NCBI RefSeq assembly: GCF_014698065.1
Contig: NZ_JACJSI010000019.1
Coordinates: forward strand, 36,196 to 100,195
Reading direction: 5' to 3'
From: Nostoc flagelliforme FACHB-838
GTDB taxonomy: Bacteria > Cyanobacteriota > Cyanobacteriia > Cyanobacteriales > Nostocaceae
DNA length: 64,000 nucleotides
Made by a program: the position numbers and the translations under genes. Positions 9,256 to 18,703 of the stretch are shown here, one piece after another. Each line of letters begins with the position of its first letter. The first letter of the stretch is position 1. Below the pieces are notes generated by a model, which saw nothing but the letters and a program-made list of their open reading frames with translations, searched no databases and was not told the origin of the DNA.

Positions 9256-10512
9256 ATGACCATAACGCAGCTTGAGCAAATTTCCCCTCAACCAACACCG
9301 CCAAATGAGCGGGGATATGAATATGATTTGGTAATTGTCGGCGGTGGGATTATTGGGTTAACTCTAGCCTCTGCTTTAAAAAATTCTGGTTTGAGTGTCT
9401 TGCTGATCGAGGCAAAAGTGGCATCAGCGGCAGTAGCCAAGGGACAAGCTTATGCAGTTCATCAGCTTTCGTCGCTAATTTATGAAGGAATTGGCGTTTG
9501 GGACAAAATGTTGCCTCAAATCGCCAAGTATTGCCGAGTTCGTCTTTCTGATGCCGATTATCCGAATGTGGTGGAATTTACCACAGATGATATAAATACG
9601 CCAGAATTGGGTTATGTGGCGGAACACCAAGCCCTGTTGCAGCCGTTGCAAGACTTTATCCAAGATTGCCCAAATGTGACTTATCTGTGTCCGGCGGAAG
9701 TGGTAAATACGCAATACCAGCAGAATATAGTCACGATAGATATAAAAGTTGCTGATCAGCTAAAGACGGTTCGCAGCAAATTAGTTGTAGCAGCAGATGG
9801 ATCGCGATCGCCAATTCGCCAAGCTGCTGGAATCAAAACTTCGGGCTGGAAATATTGGCAATCTTGCATCGTGGCATTTGTCAAACCAGAAAAGCCCCAC
9901 AACGACACTGCTTACGAAAGATTTTGGTCTAGTGGGCCATTTGCGATTTTACCTTTACCGGGGAACCGTTGCCGCATTGTCTGGACAGCCCCTCACGAAG
10001 AAGCAAAAGCTTTGTGTGCTTTAAATGATGAGCAATTTTTGGCAGAATTAAGCCGTCGCTATGGCGATCAGATGGGAAAATTGGAATTACTAGGCGATCG
10101 CTTTGTTTTTCAAGTACAACTCATGCAAAGCGATCGCTACGTTCTTCCCCGACTAGCATTAATTGGTGATGCGGCGCACAATTGCCATCCCGTCGGCGGA
10201 CAAGGTTTAAATTTGGGGATTCGGGATGCAGCAGCTTTGGCACAAGTAATTCAAGCAGCGCACAAAGCGGGTAAAGATATTGGCCATATTCAGATTCTCA
10301 AAGGTTATGAACGCTGGCGCAAACTAGAGAATCTGACGATTTTAGGTTTCACCGATTTGTTAGATCGGATGTTTTCTAATAATTTCTTTCCTGTAGTAGT
10401 GGTTCGTCGCCTGGGTTTGTGGCTTTTGCAACGAGTACCTATATTAAAGGTATTTATGCTGAAATTGATGATTGGCTTGAAGGGGCGGACTCCAGAATTA
10501 GCAAAACGATAA
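9256..10512 (+). CDS. UbiH/COQ6-family FAD-dependent hydroxylase
   Basis: Flavoprotein monooxygenase of the UbiH/UbiF/VisC/COQ6 family, 418 residues. The N-terminal dinucleotide fold is clear (DLVIVGGGIIGLTLASAL, about residues 25-42). A second FAD contact (VVAADGSRSPIR) lies mid-protein, and the third (LIGDAAHNCHPVGGQGLNLGIRDA) contains the GD motif that binds the flavin ribityl chain. All three landmarks are intact. Cyanobacteria make plastoquinone and not ubiquinone, so the substrate is not known from sequence; a quinone or other isoprenoid-linked aromatic ring is plausible. The gene ends in a shared hairpin with the convergent methyltransferase. Confidence 0.88.
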   Translation: MTITQLEQISPQPTPPNERGYEYDLVIVGGGIIGLTLASALKNSGLSVLLIEAKVASAAVAKGQAYAVHQLSSLIYEGIGVWDKMLPQIAKYCRVRLSDADYPNVVEFTTDDINTPELGYVAEHQALLQPLQDFIQDCPNVTYLCPAEVVNTQYQQNIVTIDIKVADQLKTVRSKLVVAADGSRSPIRQAAGIKTSGWKYWQSCIVAFVKPEKPHNDTAYERFWSSGPFAILPLPGNRCRIVWTAPHEEAKALCALNDEQFLAELSRRYGDQMGKLELLGDRFVFQVQLMQSDRYVLPRLALIGDAAHNCHPVGGQGLNLGIRDAAALAQVIQAAHKAGKDIGHIQILKGYERWRKLENLTILGFTDLLDRMFSNNFFPVVVVRRLGLWLLQRVPILKVFMLKLMIGLKGRTPELAKR

Positions 10513-10516
10513 GAAA

Positions 10517-10537
10517 CAGGAGGCAGAAAGCCTCCTG
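10517..10537. terminator. Hairpin between convergent genes (bidirectional terminator candidate)
   Basis: Perfect 8-bp stem CAGGAGGC / GCCTCCTG with loop AGAAA, placed 5 bp after the hydroxylase stop and 5 bp before the end of the convergent methyltransferase. T-rich sequence follows on both strands (AACTTTCATTT on plus, TTTCTTA on minus). Confidence 0.7.
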
Positions 10538-10542
10538 AACTT

Positions 10543-11166
10543 TCATTTCTTCGCTTGTATCACTTGCAAACTACCACCTGCATATAAAGTTGGCTTACTC
10601 ACTTCAAAGCCAGTCTCAGTTAATAATTCAGGCAAATCAGTTTTTAATAATTGCCAAGCTGTTTCCGTCTCAAACAACAATAAAAACACTGATACACCAG
10701 GCCAAAATAGCGGATTTGTCGGAGCGTGAAAATCCACGAACGTAAATACCCCTGCTGGCTTCAACACGCGATGAACTTCATTAATAATTTTTCGTAATTG
10801 TTCAGGTTCCATCTCGTGTAATGCAACGCTGGTATGCACTACATCAAACAAATTATCTGTAAATGGCATCTTCTCAGCAAAAGCTTCTATGTATGAAGCT
10901 TCGGGTACATTATGCCGCGCCCGTTGCAAAGACTTGGGTGAAGCATCTAATCCCGTTACATTTTGTGAAAACTTTACTAAAAACTCCGTTGTTTGACCAC
11001 TGCCACAACATAAATCTAAAACTTGAGTATCTGAGTGAATTGTTAAGCCTTGCAAAGCAAGTTGTCGAAAACGCGCTTCACCACCTACACTTAAGGCTGC
11101 TAAACGCGAAATACCATCATATAGCCACTGATAGCGGTAACTCCAATCCCTTAAAATTGTTGCCAT
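10543..11166 (-). CDS. Class I SAM-dependent methyltransferase
   Basis: A 207-residue Rossmann-fold methyltransferase. Motif I is VLDLCCGSGQTTEFL (about 48-62), motif II-like NVTGLDASPKSL follows, then the acidic turn in AEKMPF(T)DNLFDVV and the post-motif HRVLKPAGVFTFVDFHAP. These place it in the Methyltransf_11/25 group. The substrate cannot be read from sequence. The N-terminus (WSYRYQWLYDGISRLAAL) is slightly longer than a minimal domain and could contribute to substrate binding. It is divergent from hemH with 93 bp between starts, so the two may share a regulatory region; a role in tetrapyrrole or quinone metabolism is only a neighbourhood guess. Confidence 0.85.
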   Translation of the reverse strand: MATILRDWSYRYQWLYDGISRLAALSVGGEARFRQLALQGLTIHSDTQVLDLCCGSGQTTEFLVKFSQNVTGLDASPKSLQRARHNVPEASYIEAFAEKMPFTDNLFDVVHTSVALHEMEPEQLRKIINEVHRVLKPAGVFTFVDFHAPTNPLFWPGVSVFLLLFETETAWQLLKTDLPELLTETGFEVSKPTLYAGGSLQVIQAKK

Positions 11167-11259
11167 TGCATATTTCCTTGCTATTAAGCTTTATATTTAA
11201 TAAAGATATATGGTTAACATTAGTAAAAAACCTGAAAAGATTGGGGGAAAGTAACTGCT

Positions 11260-12426
11260 ATGGGTCGTGTAGGCGTCTTATTACTCAATCTCGGTGGCCC
11301 CGATAAGCTAGAGGATGTCGGGCCGTTTTTATACAACCTATTTTCCGATCCGGAAATTATTCGCCTACCATTTCGTTGGTTGCAAAAGCCCTTAGCCTGG
11401 TTAATTGCCACGCGGCGAACCAGAACGTCTCAAGAAAATTATAAGCAAATCGGTGGTGGTTCTCCATTGCGGCAGATTACAGAAGCGCAAGGAGAAGCCT
11501 TAAAAAAACAGTTGAGTCATTTGGGGCAAGAAGTTAAAATTTACGTGGGAATGCGTTATTGGCATCCCTATACAGAAGAAGCGATCGCACAAGTTACCCA
11601 AGATAATGTAGAACACCTAGTAATATTACCGCTATATCCCCAGTTCTCTATCAGTACCAGTGGTTCCAGCTTCCGGCTATTAGACAAGCTCTGGCAAGAA
11701 GATCCAAAACTTCAACCGATTGATTACACTGTCATTCCTTCTTGGTACAAACAACCAGGCTATCTCCAAGCAATGGCGCAACTCATAGCCCAAGAGCTTG
11801 AGCAGTTTCCTAACCCGGATGAGGTTCATATATTCTTCAGCGCTCACGGCGTTCCTAAAAGCTACGTTGAAGAAGCAGGCGACCCTTACCAACAAGAAAT
11901 TGAGGAATGTACTGCGTTGATTATGCAGACCCTCAATCGACCCAATCCCCACACTTTAGCTTACCAAAGTCGTGTCGGCCCAGTAGAATGGCTCCAACCC
12001 TATACTGAAGATGCCCTCAAAGAACTAGGCGCACAAGGCGTGAAAGATTTGGTTGTCGTACCTATCAGTTTTGTCTCAGAGCATATTGAGACACTACAAG
12101 AAATTGATATTGAGTATCGGGAAGTAGCTGAAGAATCAGGAATTCACAACTTCCGCCGCGTACCTGCTCCTAATACCAATCCAGTATTTATTAATGCACT
12201 AGCAGAATTAGTGATTGATGCGCTGAAAAACCCCAGTTTCAAGCTTTCGCAAGCTGCCCAAATAAAGAAAATGGTAAAAATGTACCCTCAAGAACGTTGG
12301 GAGTGGGGTTTGACAACTAGTGCTGAAGTATGGAATGGTCGGATTGCTATGCTAGGTTTTATTGCCTTAATCATAGAGTTGATTACCGGTCACGGCTTCT
12401 TGCACATGATTGGAATTTTGCAGTAA
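11260..12426 (+). CDS. hemH: Ferrochelatase with C-terminal chlorophyll-binding-like helix
   Basis: HemH inserts Fe2+ into protoporphyrin IX, the last step of protoheme synthesis. At 388 residues it is longer than bacterial ferrochelatases because it carries the cyanobacterial/plastid C-terminal extension. The catalytic core is complete: LLLNLGGPD at the N-terminus, [15 protein letters not shown] at about 123-137, the catalytic His196 in FFSAHGVP, and the conserved [16 protein letters not shown] segment. The tail from about residue 347 has [20 protein letters not shown] followed by a hydrophobic stretch, the CAB/HLIP motif (ExxNGRxAM-like) that anchors the enzyme in the thylakoid and may bind chlorophyll. 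The start ATG at 11260 is preceded by GGGGGAAAGTAACT. Heme made here also feeds phycobilin synthesis. Confidence 0.97.
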   Translation: MGRVGVLLLNLGGPDKLEDVGPFLYNLFSDPEIIRLPFRWLQKPLAWLIATRRTRTSQENYKQIGGGSPLRQITEAQGEALKKQLSHLGQEVKIYVGMRYWHPYTEEAIAQVTQDNVEHLVILPLYPQFSISTSGSSFRLLDKLWQEDPKLQPIDYTVIPSWYKQPGYLQAMAQLIAQELEQFPNPDEVHIFFSAHGVPKSYVEEAGDPYQQEIEECTALIMQTLNRPNPHTLAYQSRVGPVEWLQPYTEDALKELGAQGVKDLVVVPISFVSEHIETLQEIDIEYREVAEESGIHNFRRVPAPNTNPVFINALAELVIDALKNPSFKLSQAAQIKKMVKMYPQERWEWGLTTSAEVWNGRIAMLGFIALIIELITGHGFLHMIGILQ

Positions 12427-12903
12427 AGAACATTGAGGAAGAGGCAAAAGGGCAGAGGGAGATGAAGGGAGAAGGAGATAAACAAAACTCTTCACTCTTA
12501 AGGAACGTGGATTAAGGGACTTCCAGTTAAAAAATATCCAATTGTAAGGGCGTAAGTCCTTGCGCCCCTACAAATCTAGAAATAATTTGGGATAATTTAT
12601 TTTTTGGGCGTTGCATATTTGCGGGATGATTTGGCAACTTCTAAAATTCTCCCCCTGCTTCCTCTGCCTCCCCTGCCTCCCCTGCTTGCCTCAATTCATC
12701 CCACTGTTCTGCAACGCCATTTTTTGCAAGTCCCTAAATAAAATAACATTTCTAAAATGTCACTAACTCTAATTCTCATACCTCGAATGCAAGGACGACC
12801 CCCACATTGACCAGGAATTTGCGTAATACGATTCTAATAATTCATTCATTTAGTTAACTCACCACGGGCGAAACTTTCTGCTATTGCTAACAGCACTCAG
12901 TAT
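12427..12903. other. Repeat-rich gene-free stretch
   Basis: Composed mostly of dispersed Nostoc-type repeat text: an AGGGAGATGAAGGGAG-like purine run (12455-12475), the AAGGGACTTCCAG motif (12514), the palindrome at 12542 and a TGCCTCCCCTGCCTCCCC tract (12656-12686). This last tract is identical over 31 bases to part of the insertion inside murD at 26968-26998. Confidence 0.7.
12542..12573. repeat. Palindromic intergenic repeat, GTAGGGGCGC family (copy b)
   Basis: Imperfect palindrome opening TTGTAAGGGCG and closing TGCGCCCCTACAA, related to the copies at 6467, 25832, 50810 and 53972. Confidence 0.7.
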
Positions 12904-13464
12904 TCAGTACTTTTTTGTCCTATCTCTATTCCCTAAGTGATACCAGTCATACCACTGCTTCGCGCTACGAAGTGCAAACCAAAGCAGTATTAAAGCAATT
13001 AATCCTCCTTGCCAGGGAGCATCAAAGGCAAAAAGTACTAAAGCAACGCACAAGGTGTCTTGAAGAAATACTGCCCACAATGGTAAGCCACGTAAGCGAT
13101 AGAACCAACCAACTTGGACTAACTGGAGTACCAAAGCTAATAAACCTCCAATCATGGCAACCAGCCAGTTCGGTGTTGCTGTTGCTGTCGCTACTGCTAA
13201 CCCCATAATTGCGCCTGCTAGGGGAGACATGAATAACTGAACTAGTTGTAGCAATCTTTGCCCCCACAGCTTTTTTGAGGCTAATAATTCAACTAAAGAC
13301 CAACAGCTGAGGCAACCTAATAATATTGGTGGATAAATGTGAGATAGAATTGGAACTTGTGACCACAAGTTACTGCCCTGCAATAGTCCAATAATCAGCA
13401 GAGGTGTACCTATTCTCATTCCTGCTGCTGCCGATGCTGAAAGTGTGGCTAGGATTTCAATCAT
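12904..13464 (-). CDS. DUF4126 family membrane protein
   Basis: The ATG at 13464 (MIEILATLSASAAAGMRIGTP) is preferred over the in-frame TTG nine codons earlier, as it matches the usual family start. About 186 residues with five to six hydrophobic segments separated by short loops, and an aromatic/basic C-terminus (KQWYDWYHLGNRDRTKKY) likely on the cytoplasmic side. The opening segment SASAAAGMRIGTPLLIIGLL is typical of the DUF4126 family. No biochemical function is known to me. It lies between hemH and purB, convergent with the former, and has its own upstream region; nothing in the context suggests a role. Confidence 0.75.
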   Translation of the reverse strand: MIEILATLSASAAAGMRIGTPLLIIGLLQGSNLWSQVPILSHIYPPILLGCLSCWSLVELLASKKLWGQRLLQLVQLFMSPLAGAIMGLAVATATATPNWLVAMIGGLLALVLQLVQVGWFYRLRGLPLWAVFLQDTLCVALVLFAFDAPWQGGLIALILLWFALRSAKQWYDWYHLGNRDRTKKY

Positions 13465-13686
13465 CAAAGCACTCGTAACACTAATAAACAAGTAAGTATT
13501 TGTTTGTATATACTACCCAGTGCTTGCAATAATTCCAGCATCAAAAAGAAACTGTTCAGCAATGCAATATTAATTATTTTTGGTATCTTTAAATATATTT
13601 TTTTTTGATAATATCTGCGTATTTTTTGGGTAACAAGTAACAGGTTCGTAGTAAGCGCTCAAGCGCTCACTACAAGCAAATTAATC

Positions 13687-14982
13687 TTAAATTCCCAATC
13701 GTTGGTAAACTTCTTCTAAATGCCGCAGATGTTGCTGGGGGTCGAAACAAATCTCAAGTTCAGCTGGAGATAACTTTTGGGTAACACGCGGATCTTTGCT
13801 AATCAAGTCTTGGAAGTTGCCTTCTGGCTGATTCCAAGCGGCGTGAGCGCTTTCTTGAACGATCGCATAAGCCTCTTCTCGGCTGCTTCCCTTGTCTATC
13901 AAAGCCAGTAACACTTTTTGGCTGAACACAACGCCGCCGTAGCAGTTGAGATTCCGTTTCATGTTCTCAGGATAGACCAACAGGTTTTTCACCAAGTCGG
14001 TTATTTCTGACAACATAAAATGCGTTAAGGTGCAAGCATCTGGCAAAATTACCCGTTCTACAGAACTGTGGGAAATGTCCCGCTCATGCCATAAAGCAAC
14101 GTTTTCTAAAGCTGCACCAGCATGACTTCTGACGAGTCGTGCCATTCCTGTCAGGCGTTCTGAACGGATGGGATTGCGCTTGTGTGGCATTGCTGAGGAG
14201 CCTTTTTGACCTTTGGCGAAGAATTCTTCAACTTCCAAAACGTCTGTTTTTTGCAGATTGCGAATTTCTACAGCAAAGCGATCGATGGTTGCGGCTACCA
14301 AAGCTAATTGTTGCACGTAGTCGGCGTGGCGATCGCGGGAAATAACTTGGGTTGAGGCCGTATCGGGTTTGAGTCCGAGTTTTTGGCAAGCGATCGCTTC
14401 TACACGCGGTTCAATATTGGCATAAGTTCCCACTGCACCAGAAATCTTACCCACAGCGATCGTTTGCCGGAGTATTGTCAGCCGTTCTTGATGTCGCAAC
14501 ACTTCTGCTAACCAGCCAGCTAGCTTAAAACCAAAAGTGATCGGTTCAGCGTGAATACCATGCGATCGGCCGGCCATCACTGTATGACGATGTTCCCGTG
14601 CTTTTTGGCGAATTGCCTGAATCAAATCTTCCAGACGTTGCAATAATATATCCAGGCTGGCAACTAATTGCAGTGCTAAAGCTGTATCCAAAACATCCGA
14701 ACTAGTTAAACCCAGGTGAATGTAGCGTCCGGCATCACCAACATATTCATTAACATTTGTCAAGAAAGCAATGACATCGTGGCGGACTACAGCCTCAATT
14801 TCCAGCACCCGCTTTGGGTCAAAATCTGCCTTGGCCTTAATTTCTTCAACCGCCTCAGATGGAATGTAACCAAGTTCAGCTTGAGCCTCACAAACAGCAA
14901 TTTCCACTTGCAGCCAAGTTTTTAGTTTATGGGCTTCACTCCACAGATTAGCCATTTCGGGCAAAGTATAGCGCTCAATCAC
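13687..14982 (-). CDS. purB: Adenylosuccinate lyase
   Basis: PurB acts twice in purine synthesis, removing fumarate from SAICAR and from adenylosuccinate. The 431-residue product has the whole fumarase/aspartase-superfamily layout: MIERYTLPEMANLWSE at the N-terminus, HLGLTSSDVLDTALALQL around 90-107, AGRSHGIHAEPITFG with the catalytic His around 140, and the signature loop GSSAMPHKRNP around 262-272 that carries the catalytic Ser. Length matches the bacterial short-form enzyme. Monocistronic, cytosolic. The ATG at 14982 is the natural start. Confidence 0.97.
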   Translation of the reverse strand: MIERYTLPEMANLWSEAHKLKTWLQVEIAVCEAQAELGYIPSEAVEEIKAKADFDPKRVLEIEAVVRHDVIAFLTNVNEYVGDAGRYIHLGLTSSDVLDTALALQLVASLDILLQRLEDLIQAIRQKAREHRHTVMAGRSHGIHAEPITFGFKLAGWLAEVLRHQERLTILRQTIAVGKISGAVGTYANIEPRVEAIACQKLGLKPDTASTQVISRDRHADYVQQLALVAATIDRFAVEIRNLQKTDVLEVEEFFAKGQKGSSAMPHKRNPIRSERLTGMARLVRSHAGAALENVALWHERDISHSSVERVILPDACTLTHFMLSEITDLVKNLLVYPENMKRNLNCYGGVVFSQKVLLALIDKGSSREEAYAIVQESAHAAWNQPEGNFQDLISKDPRVTQKLSPAELEICFDPQQHLRHLEEVYQRLGI

Positions 14983-15022
14983 AGTTCGGCACAGAATACA
15001 ACCGTCATATTTTACAGTTTAA

Positions 15023-15574
15023 TTAATGTAGATCACTTTTTAACGCTATTTTTTGCTCAGGGACGGGAGTAGTTTTTGAATCCGATGTGATGATACTAAT
15101 CCTACCGTCAGCTTCCATATATGCCAACTTCACATCAGCCAAAAATTCCACACCTTGCTGACGTAACTTGCTCATTAATTCATCATCTGTAATTAACTCT
15201 CGTTGCAGATTACGCTGAATCATCCGACCATTTTTTACCAGTAGCAACGGTGGTGGATTCAAAAAACGTTGAAACTGGGGAAGTTTGTAGCCCAACCAGT
15301 TCAGCAAATAACTCCAAAAAATCACTGTCCCTACCAGGATAGCGCCTTCAGTAATCGATGTGTAATTAGTTGCCATAGCATTTTGGGCAGCTTCAGCAAA
15401 TAGCACAACTACGAGTAAATCAGTAATTCCTAGTGTTCCTAGTTGTCGGCTAGGAAGCAGACGTAACACTGAAAACAGCGCTAAATAAACCAGCGAACCA
15501 CGGATCATCAACTCAAAGACGCTGATGCTAGGAACAAAAATTGCCTGCCAATCGATAAAAAACCATTTTTCCAT
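15023..15574 (-). CDS. DUF421/YetF-family membrane protein
   Basis: 183 residues. Two or three membrane helices in the first 95 residues (ELMIRGSLVYLALFSVLRLL, ITDLLVVVLFAEAAQNAM, EGAILVGTVIFWSYLLNWLG) are followed by a soluble C-terminal domain with PPLLLVKNGRMIQRNLQREL and LMSKLRQQGVEFLADVKLAYMEADGRISII. This is the YetF/DUF421 layout. The phrase GRMIQRNL followed by ITDDELMSKLR is the family hallmark. Function in cyanobacteria is unknown; Bacillus relatives are spore or envelope proteins. The last residues (VPEQKIALKSDLH) are variable. Confidence 0.85.
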   Translation of the reverse strand: MEKWFFIDWQAIFVPSISVFELMIRGSLVYLALFSVLRLLPSRQLGTLGITDLLVVVLFAEAAQNAMATNYTSITEGAILVGTVIFWSYLLNWLGYKLPQFQRFLNPPPLLLVKNGRMIQRNLQRELITDDELMSKLRQQGVEFLADVKLAYMEADGRISIITSDSKTTPVPEQKIALKSDLH

Positions 15575-15729
15575 TAGCGCTGATTTTCTTCCTTTTTCAA
15601 TAGACTTCTGGAAAAATCCAGTATCAGGTTATTTATCTGTAGTCTTATTTCATAAAACTGACTTTTATTAGAGGTCAAATACTTCAATCTCTATCAGAGT
15701 TACAAATATATAATCCCAGTATTCAGAGA

Positions 15730-16746
15730 TTAAAATCGCTGATTTTTTCTTCTCTGTTTTAAGCGCTTGGGCTTCTTGAAAGACCGGAACAAGCGATTAA
15801 TAAAATTAGAAGAGGGCTTTTTATTAGTCGATGTTTGTTTTGTTGGAGCTTTGCCATTAGATTGTGTCTTATCAGATAGAGGTATGGCATGTTTACTTGG
15901 CGTTATGCCGCTGCCGTACCTTCTGGCATAAACTTGGGTAAACTCTGCACCGAAGAAAAGAATCTGCGCGGCATAGTTAACCCAAGCTAAGATTACCACC
16001 AGTGAACCTGCTGCACCATAGGCTGAACCAAAACTGCCATTACCTAAGTATTGTCCTAAGAAAAATCTACCGATAGAGAACAAAAAGGAGGTGAGCATAG
16101 CTCCAATTAAAACATCGCTCCAACCAATTTCGACATCTGGTAGAACTTTAAAAATAAGTCCGAACAGGAATGTAGTGATGGCAAAAGAGAGGATGAAGTT
16201 GATAATCTGCCAGAGAAAATCTACACCTGGCACTAAGTTGCTAAAGTATGTTAATAATGCTGCTAATGCCGTACTAATTACCAGAGAAACTAAAAGTAAA
16301 AAGCCAATACCAATCACCATTGCAAAGGACAAAACCCGTAGGCGAATAATGTTAGTAACGCCTCGTCCGGGTTTCGGTTTCACTTCCCAAATCGTATTCA
16401 GGGAATCTTGCAACTCGGTAAATAAACCAGTAGCACCTACTAGGAGAACTACGATACTAATGATAGAAGCGATCGCTCCTGTTTGTGGTTTGTTAGCATT
16501 CTGAATCGCTGTTTGAATAAATTCTGCCCCATCTGGGCCAACTAAACCTTGAATTTGTCCGACAATTTGACCCCTTGCTGCTTCTTCGCCAAATACTGCC
16601 CCGGCGATCGCAATTACAATAATTAGCAATGGTGCAATAGAAAAAATTGTGTAATAAGCTAACGCCGCCGCTAACCGTGAGGCTTTATCCTCACTCCATT
16701 CTTTGAACGTCTCTTGTAATAACTTCCAAATCGCCTGTATATTCAT
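15730..16746 (-). CDS. YihY/BrkB-family inner membrane protein
   Basis: 338 residues with the YihY/virulence-factor-BrkB fold: an N-terminal amphipathic segment (LLQETFKEWSEDKASRLAAALAYYTIFSIAPLL), in which the DKASRLAAALAYY phrase is characteristic, then about six membrane helices. A conserved loop (GLFTELQDSLNTIWEVKP) and AYGAAGSLVVILAWVNYAAQILFFGAEFTQVYA near 250-285 complete the family pattern. The C-terminal 45 residues are basic, Lys/Arg/Ser-rich and probably cytoplasmic. Early reports of RNase BN activity for this family were not upheld; the true function is unknown. Single gene with its own promoter region. Confidence 0.9.
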   Translation of the reverse strand: MNIQAIWKLLQETFKEWSEDKASRLAAALAYYTIFSIAPLLIIVIAIAGAVFGEEAARGQIVGQIQGLVGPDGAEFIQTAIQNANKPQTGAIASIISIVVLLVGATGLFTELQDSLNTIWEVKPKPGRGVTNIIRLRVLSFAMVIGIGFLLLVSLVISTALAALLTYFSNLVPGVDFLWQIINFILSFAITTFLFGLIFKVLPDVEIGWSDVLIGAMLTSFLFSIGRFFLGQYLGNGSFGSAYGAAGSLVVILAWVNYAAQILFFGAEFTQVYARRYGSGITPSKHAIPLSDKTQSNGKAPTKQTSTNKKPSSNFINRLFRSFKKPKRLKQRRKNQRF

Positions 16747-16858
16747 CCAATCAGCTTCCTTCTACGAGGTGTTGCTTAGTCCCTGATATATTGGATACTG
16801 ATTTCCTAAGTTGCAGCATCCTCCCAAGGGTGTTTGTGAAGCGTTCTTGGGGAGGAAT

Positions 16859-17140
16859 TTAGAATTTTATAGTGACATGGAGTCGAAAAAAACCACACTT
16901 TCAGTTTGGTCAGCTGTACCGCAAGCCCTAGCTTATATGATAGCTAACTCCAACCCCAGTAAACCTGTGTTTGGGATAGTAACGAATGGAGACGATATTT
17001 TATTTGTCAAAGTGATGCAAACAAATACACCACAGTACGATTTGTCAAAAGTCTTTGCTCCGTTTGCATCCGCGAGAGAACTGTACGCAATTTTGCAAAT
17101 TCTCAAGCGTATTGGTCAGTTAATTTCTTCTAGGTCTTAG
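16859..17140 (+). pseudogene. 3' remnant of a type I restriction HsdR_N-like gene
   Basis: From about residue 15 of the open frame the sequence DMESKKTTLSVW followed by AVPQALAYMIANSNPSKPVF, then GIVTNGDDILFVKV and LYAILQILKRIGQLI, matches the C-terminal half of the roughly 200-residue cyanobacterial proteins annotated as type I restriction R subunit N-terminal-like nucleases. In intact proteins the ESK motif is part of the PD-(D/E)xK site and is preceded by about 110 residues that are missing here. The open frame begins without a credible start. I read it as a truncated, inactive copy. Confidence 0.65.
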
Positions 17141-17158
17141 AGGGTGTTTGAGATTACC

Positions 17159-18703
17159 TTAAAAATAGCTATTACTACTGCATCCTATCGATTGTGCGAT
17201 ACTGAATTGCTTCGCTACATGATTGGTTTTTAGCTCATCTTCTCCTGCTAAATCTGCAATAGTCCGTGCTACTTTGAGAATGCGATCGCTTGCTCTTGCT
17301 GATAAACCTAATTTTCTAATTGCTGCTTCTAATAAATTGCGACTAGCATCATCTAACTTGCACCATTTCTGGAGATGGCGACTTTGCATGTGGGCATTGC
17401 AACGCAGATTTACTTCTCCTTGGAAACGGGTGATTGCGCGATCGCTTGCTTGTTGCACTCGTTCGCGTACTGATATTGATGTTTCTCCCGTCGGTTGTTG
17501 GGTAATTTCTTCTGGTTTCAAGCGATTCACTGCAACTTGTAAATCAATTCGATCCATCAACGGCCCAGAAAGTTTTGCCCAATATTGCTCGCGTTGGCGG
17601 GGAGAACAAGTACATTGTTGGATAGTATCGCCATAGTAACCGCAAGGACAGGGATTAGTACTCGCCACCAAAGTAAACTGCGCGGGAAACATTACCGATA
17701 ATTTGGTGCGGGAAATTGTGACGTAGCCATCTTCTAGAGGTTGACGCAGAAATTCCAACACATCACGTTTGAACTCAGTGAGTTCATCAAGAAACAGCAC
17801 GCCCCTATGAGATAATGAGATTTCTCCAGGACGAGGGAAGCTTCCACCACCAACTAGAGAAGGCCCAGATGCCGAGTGGTGGGGACTGCGAAAAGGGCGA
17901 TCGCGTACTAATGAACCGCGATTTCTCAATAAACCAGCTACCGAATGAATGCGAGTCACTTCCAAAGATTCGGCAAAGCTCAATGGCGGTAAAATTCCCG
18001 GTAAGCGCCTTGCTAGCATGGTTTTCCCACTACCAGGCGGCCCGACAAAAATGAGATTATGCCCACCAGCCGCAGCAATTTCTAAAGCACGACGCGCATG
18101 AGCTTGTCCTTTCACATCATGCAAATCTGTGCCAGGGTAGGATGCTGTTGTTGTCTGTGTTGTACTATCTATCTGCACAGGTTTGTAACGCCCCGGATTA
18201 TTTAAAAAATCCACCACCTCAGACAAATGCTTGCAGCCGTAAACAGACAAATCTTCAACCACTGCCGCTTCTTGGGCATTATCAGCAGGGAGAACTAAAC
18301 CTGCAATTCCCATCTTTTGGGCTGCTGCTGCGATCGGTAAGACACCAGCCACGGGACGCAAACTGCCATCTAAAGAGACTTCGCCCAAAAATAGATAATC
18401 CCCTAACAAATCAGCGCTAACTTGCTCAGAAGCCGCCAAAATTCCCACACTAATAGGCAAATCGAAACAGGGGCCTTCTTTGCGTAAATCTGCCGGAGTT
18501 AAATTAATAACTATTTTACGCATCGGAAAGGCAAAGCCAGTATTTTTCAAAGTTGCTTTGACTCTTTCTCTTGATTCTTGAATCGCCGAATCTGGCAGTC
18601 CCAAGACAACAATTCCCGGTAATCCTCCTGACACGTCGACTTCTACGCCGACTTTGACGGCATCGATGCCCACAATTGATGCACTCCAGACTCTAGCAAG
18701 CAT
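17159..18703 (-). CDS. comM: YifB/ComM-family Mg-chelatase-like AAA+ ATPase
   Basis: 514 residues. The N-terminal part (MLARVWSASIVGIDAVKVGVE..., with GLPGIVVLGLPDSAIQESRERV and KIVINLTPADLRKEGPCFDLP) is the Lon-protease-like ChlI domain, lacking an obvious catalytic Ser-Lys dyad. The AAA+ core has Walker A GPPGSGKTMLARRLPGILPP, Walker B GVLFLDELTEF and sensor STNPCPCGYYGD. Its cysteines CPCGYYGD and TIQQCTCS form the family's Cys-rich loop. The C-terminal part is the Mg_chelatase_C domain (SARASDRILKVARTIADLAG). In other bacteria ComM is a branch-migration helicase for natural transformation, so a role in DNA uptake is plausible here but not shown. Confidence 0.93.
   Translation of the reverse strand: MLARVWSASIVGIDAVKVGVEVDVSGGLPGIVVLGLPDSAIQESRERVKATLKNTGFAFPMRKIVINLTPADLRKEGPCFDLPISVGILAASEQVSADLLGDYLFLGEVSLDGSLRPVAGVLPIAAAAQKMGIAGLVLPADNAQEAAVVEDLSVYGCKHLSEVVDFLNNPGRYKPVQIDSTTQTTTASYPGTDLHDVKGQAHARRALEIAAAGGHNLIFVGPPGSGKTMLARRLPGILPPLSFAESLEVTRIHSVAGLLRNRGSLVRDRPFRSPHHSASGPSLVGGGSFPRPGEISLSHRGVLFLDELTEFKRDVLEFLRQPLEDGYVTISRTKLSVMFPAQFTLVASTNPCPCGYYGDTIQQCTCSPRQREQYWAKLSGPLMDRIDLQVAVNRLKPEEITQQPTGETSISVRERVQQASDRAITRFQGEVNLRCNAHMQSRHLQKWCKLDDASRNLLEAAIRKLGLSARASDRILKVARTIADLAGEDELKTNHVAKQFSIAQSIGCSSNSYF

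Noticed and set aside
12330..12515. 61-codon ORF overlapping the end of hemH
   Set aside because: Out of frame with hemH and then runs into purine-rich repeat text.
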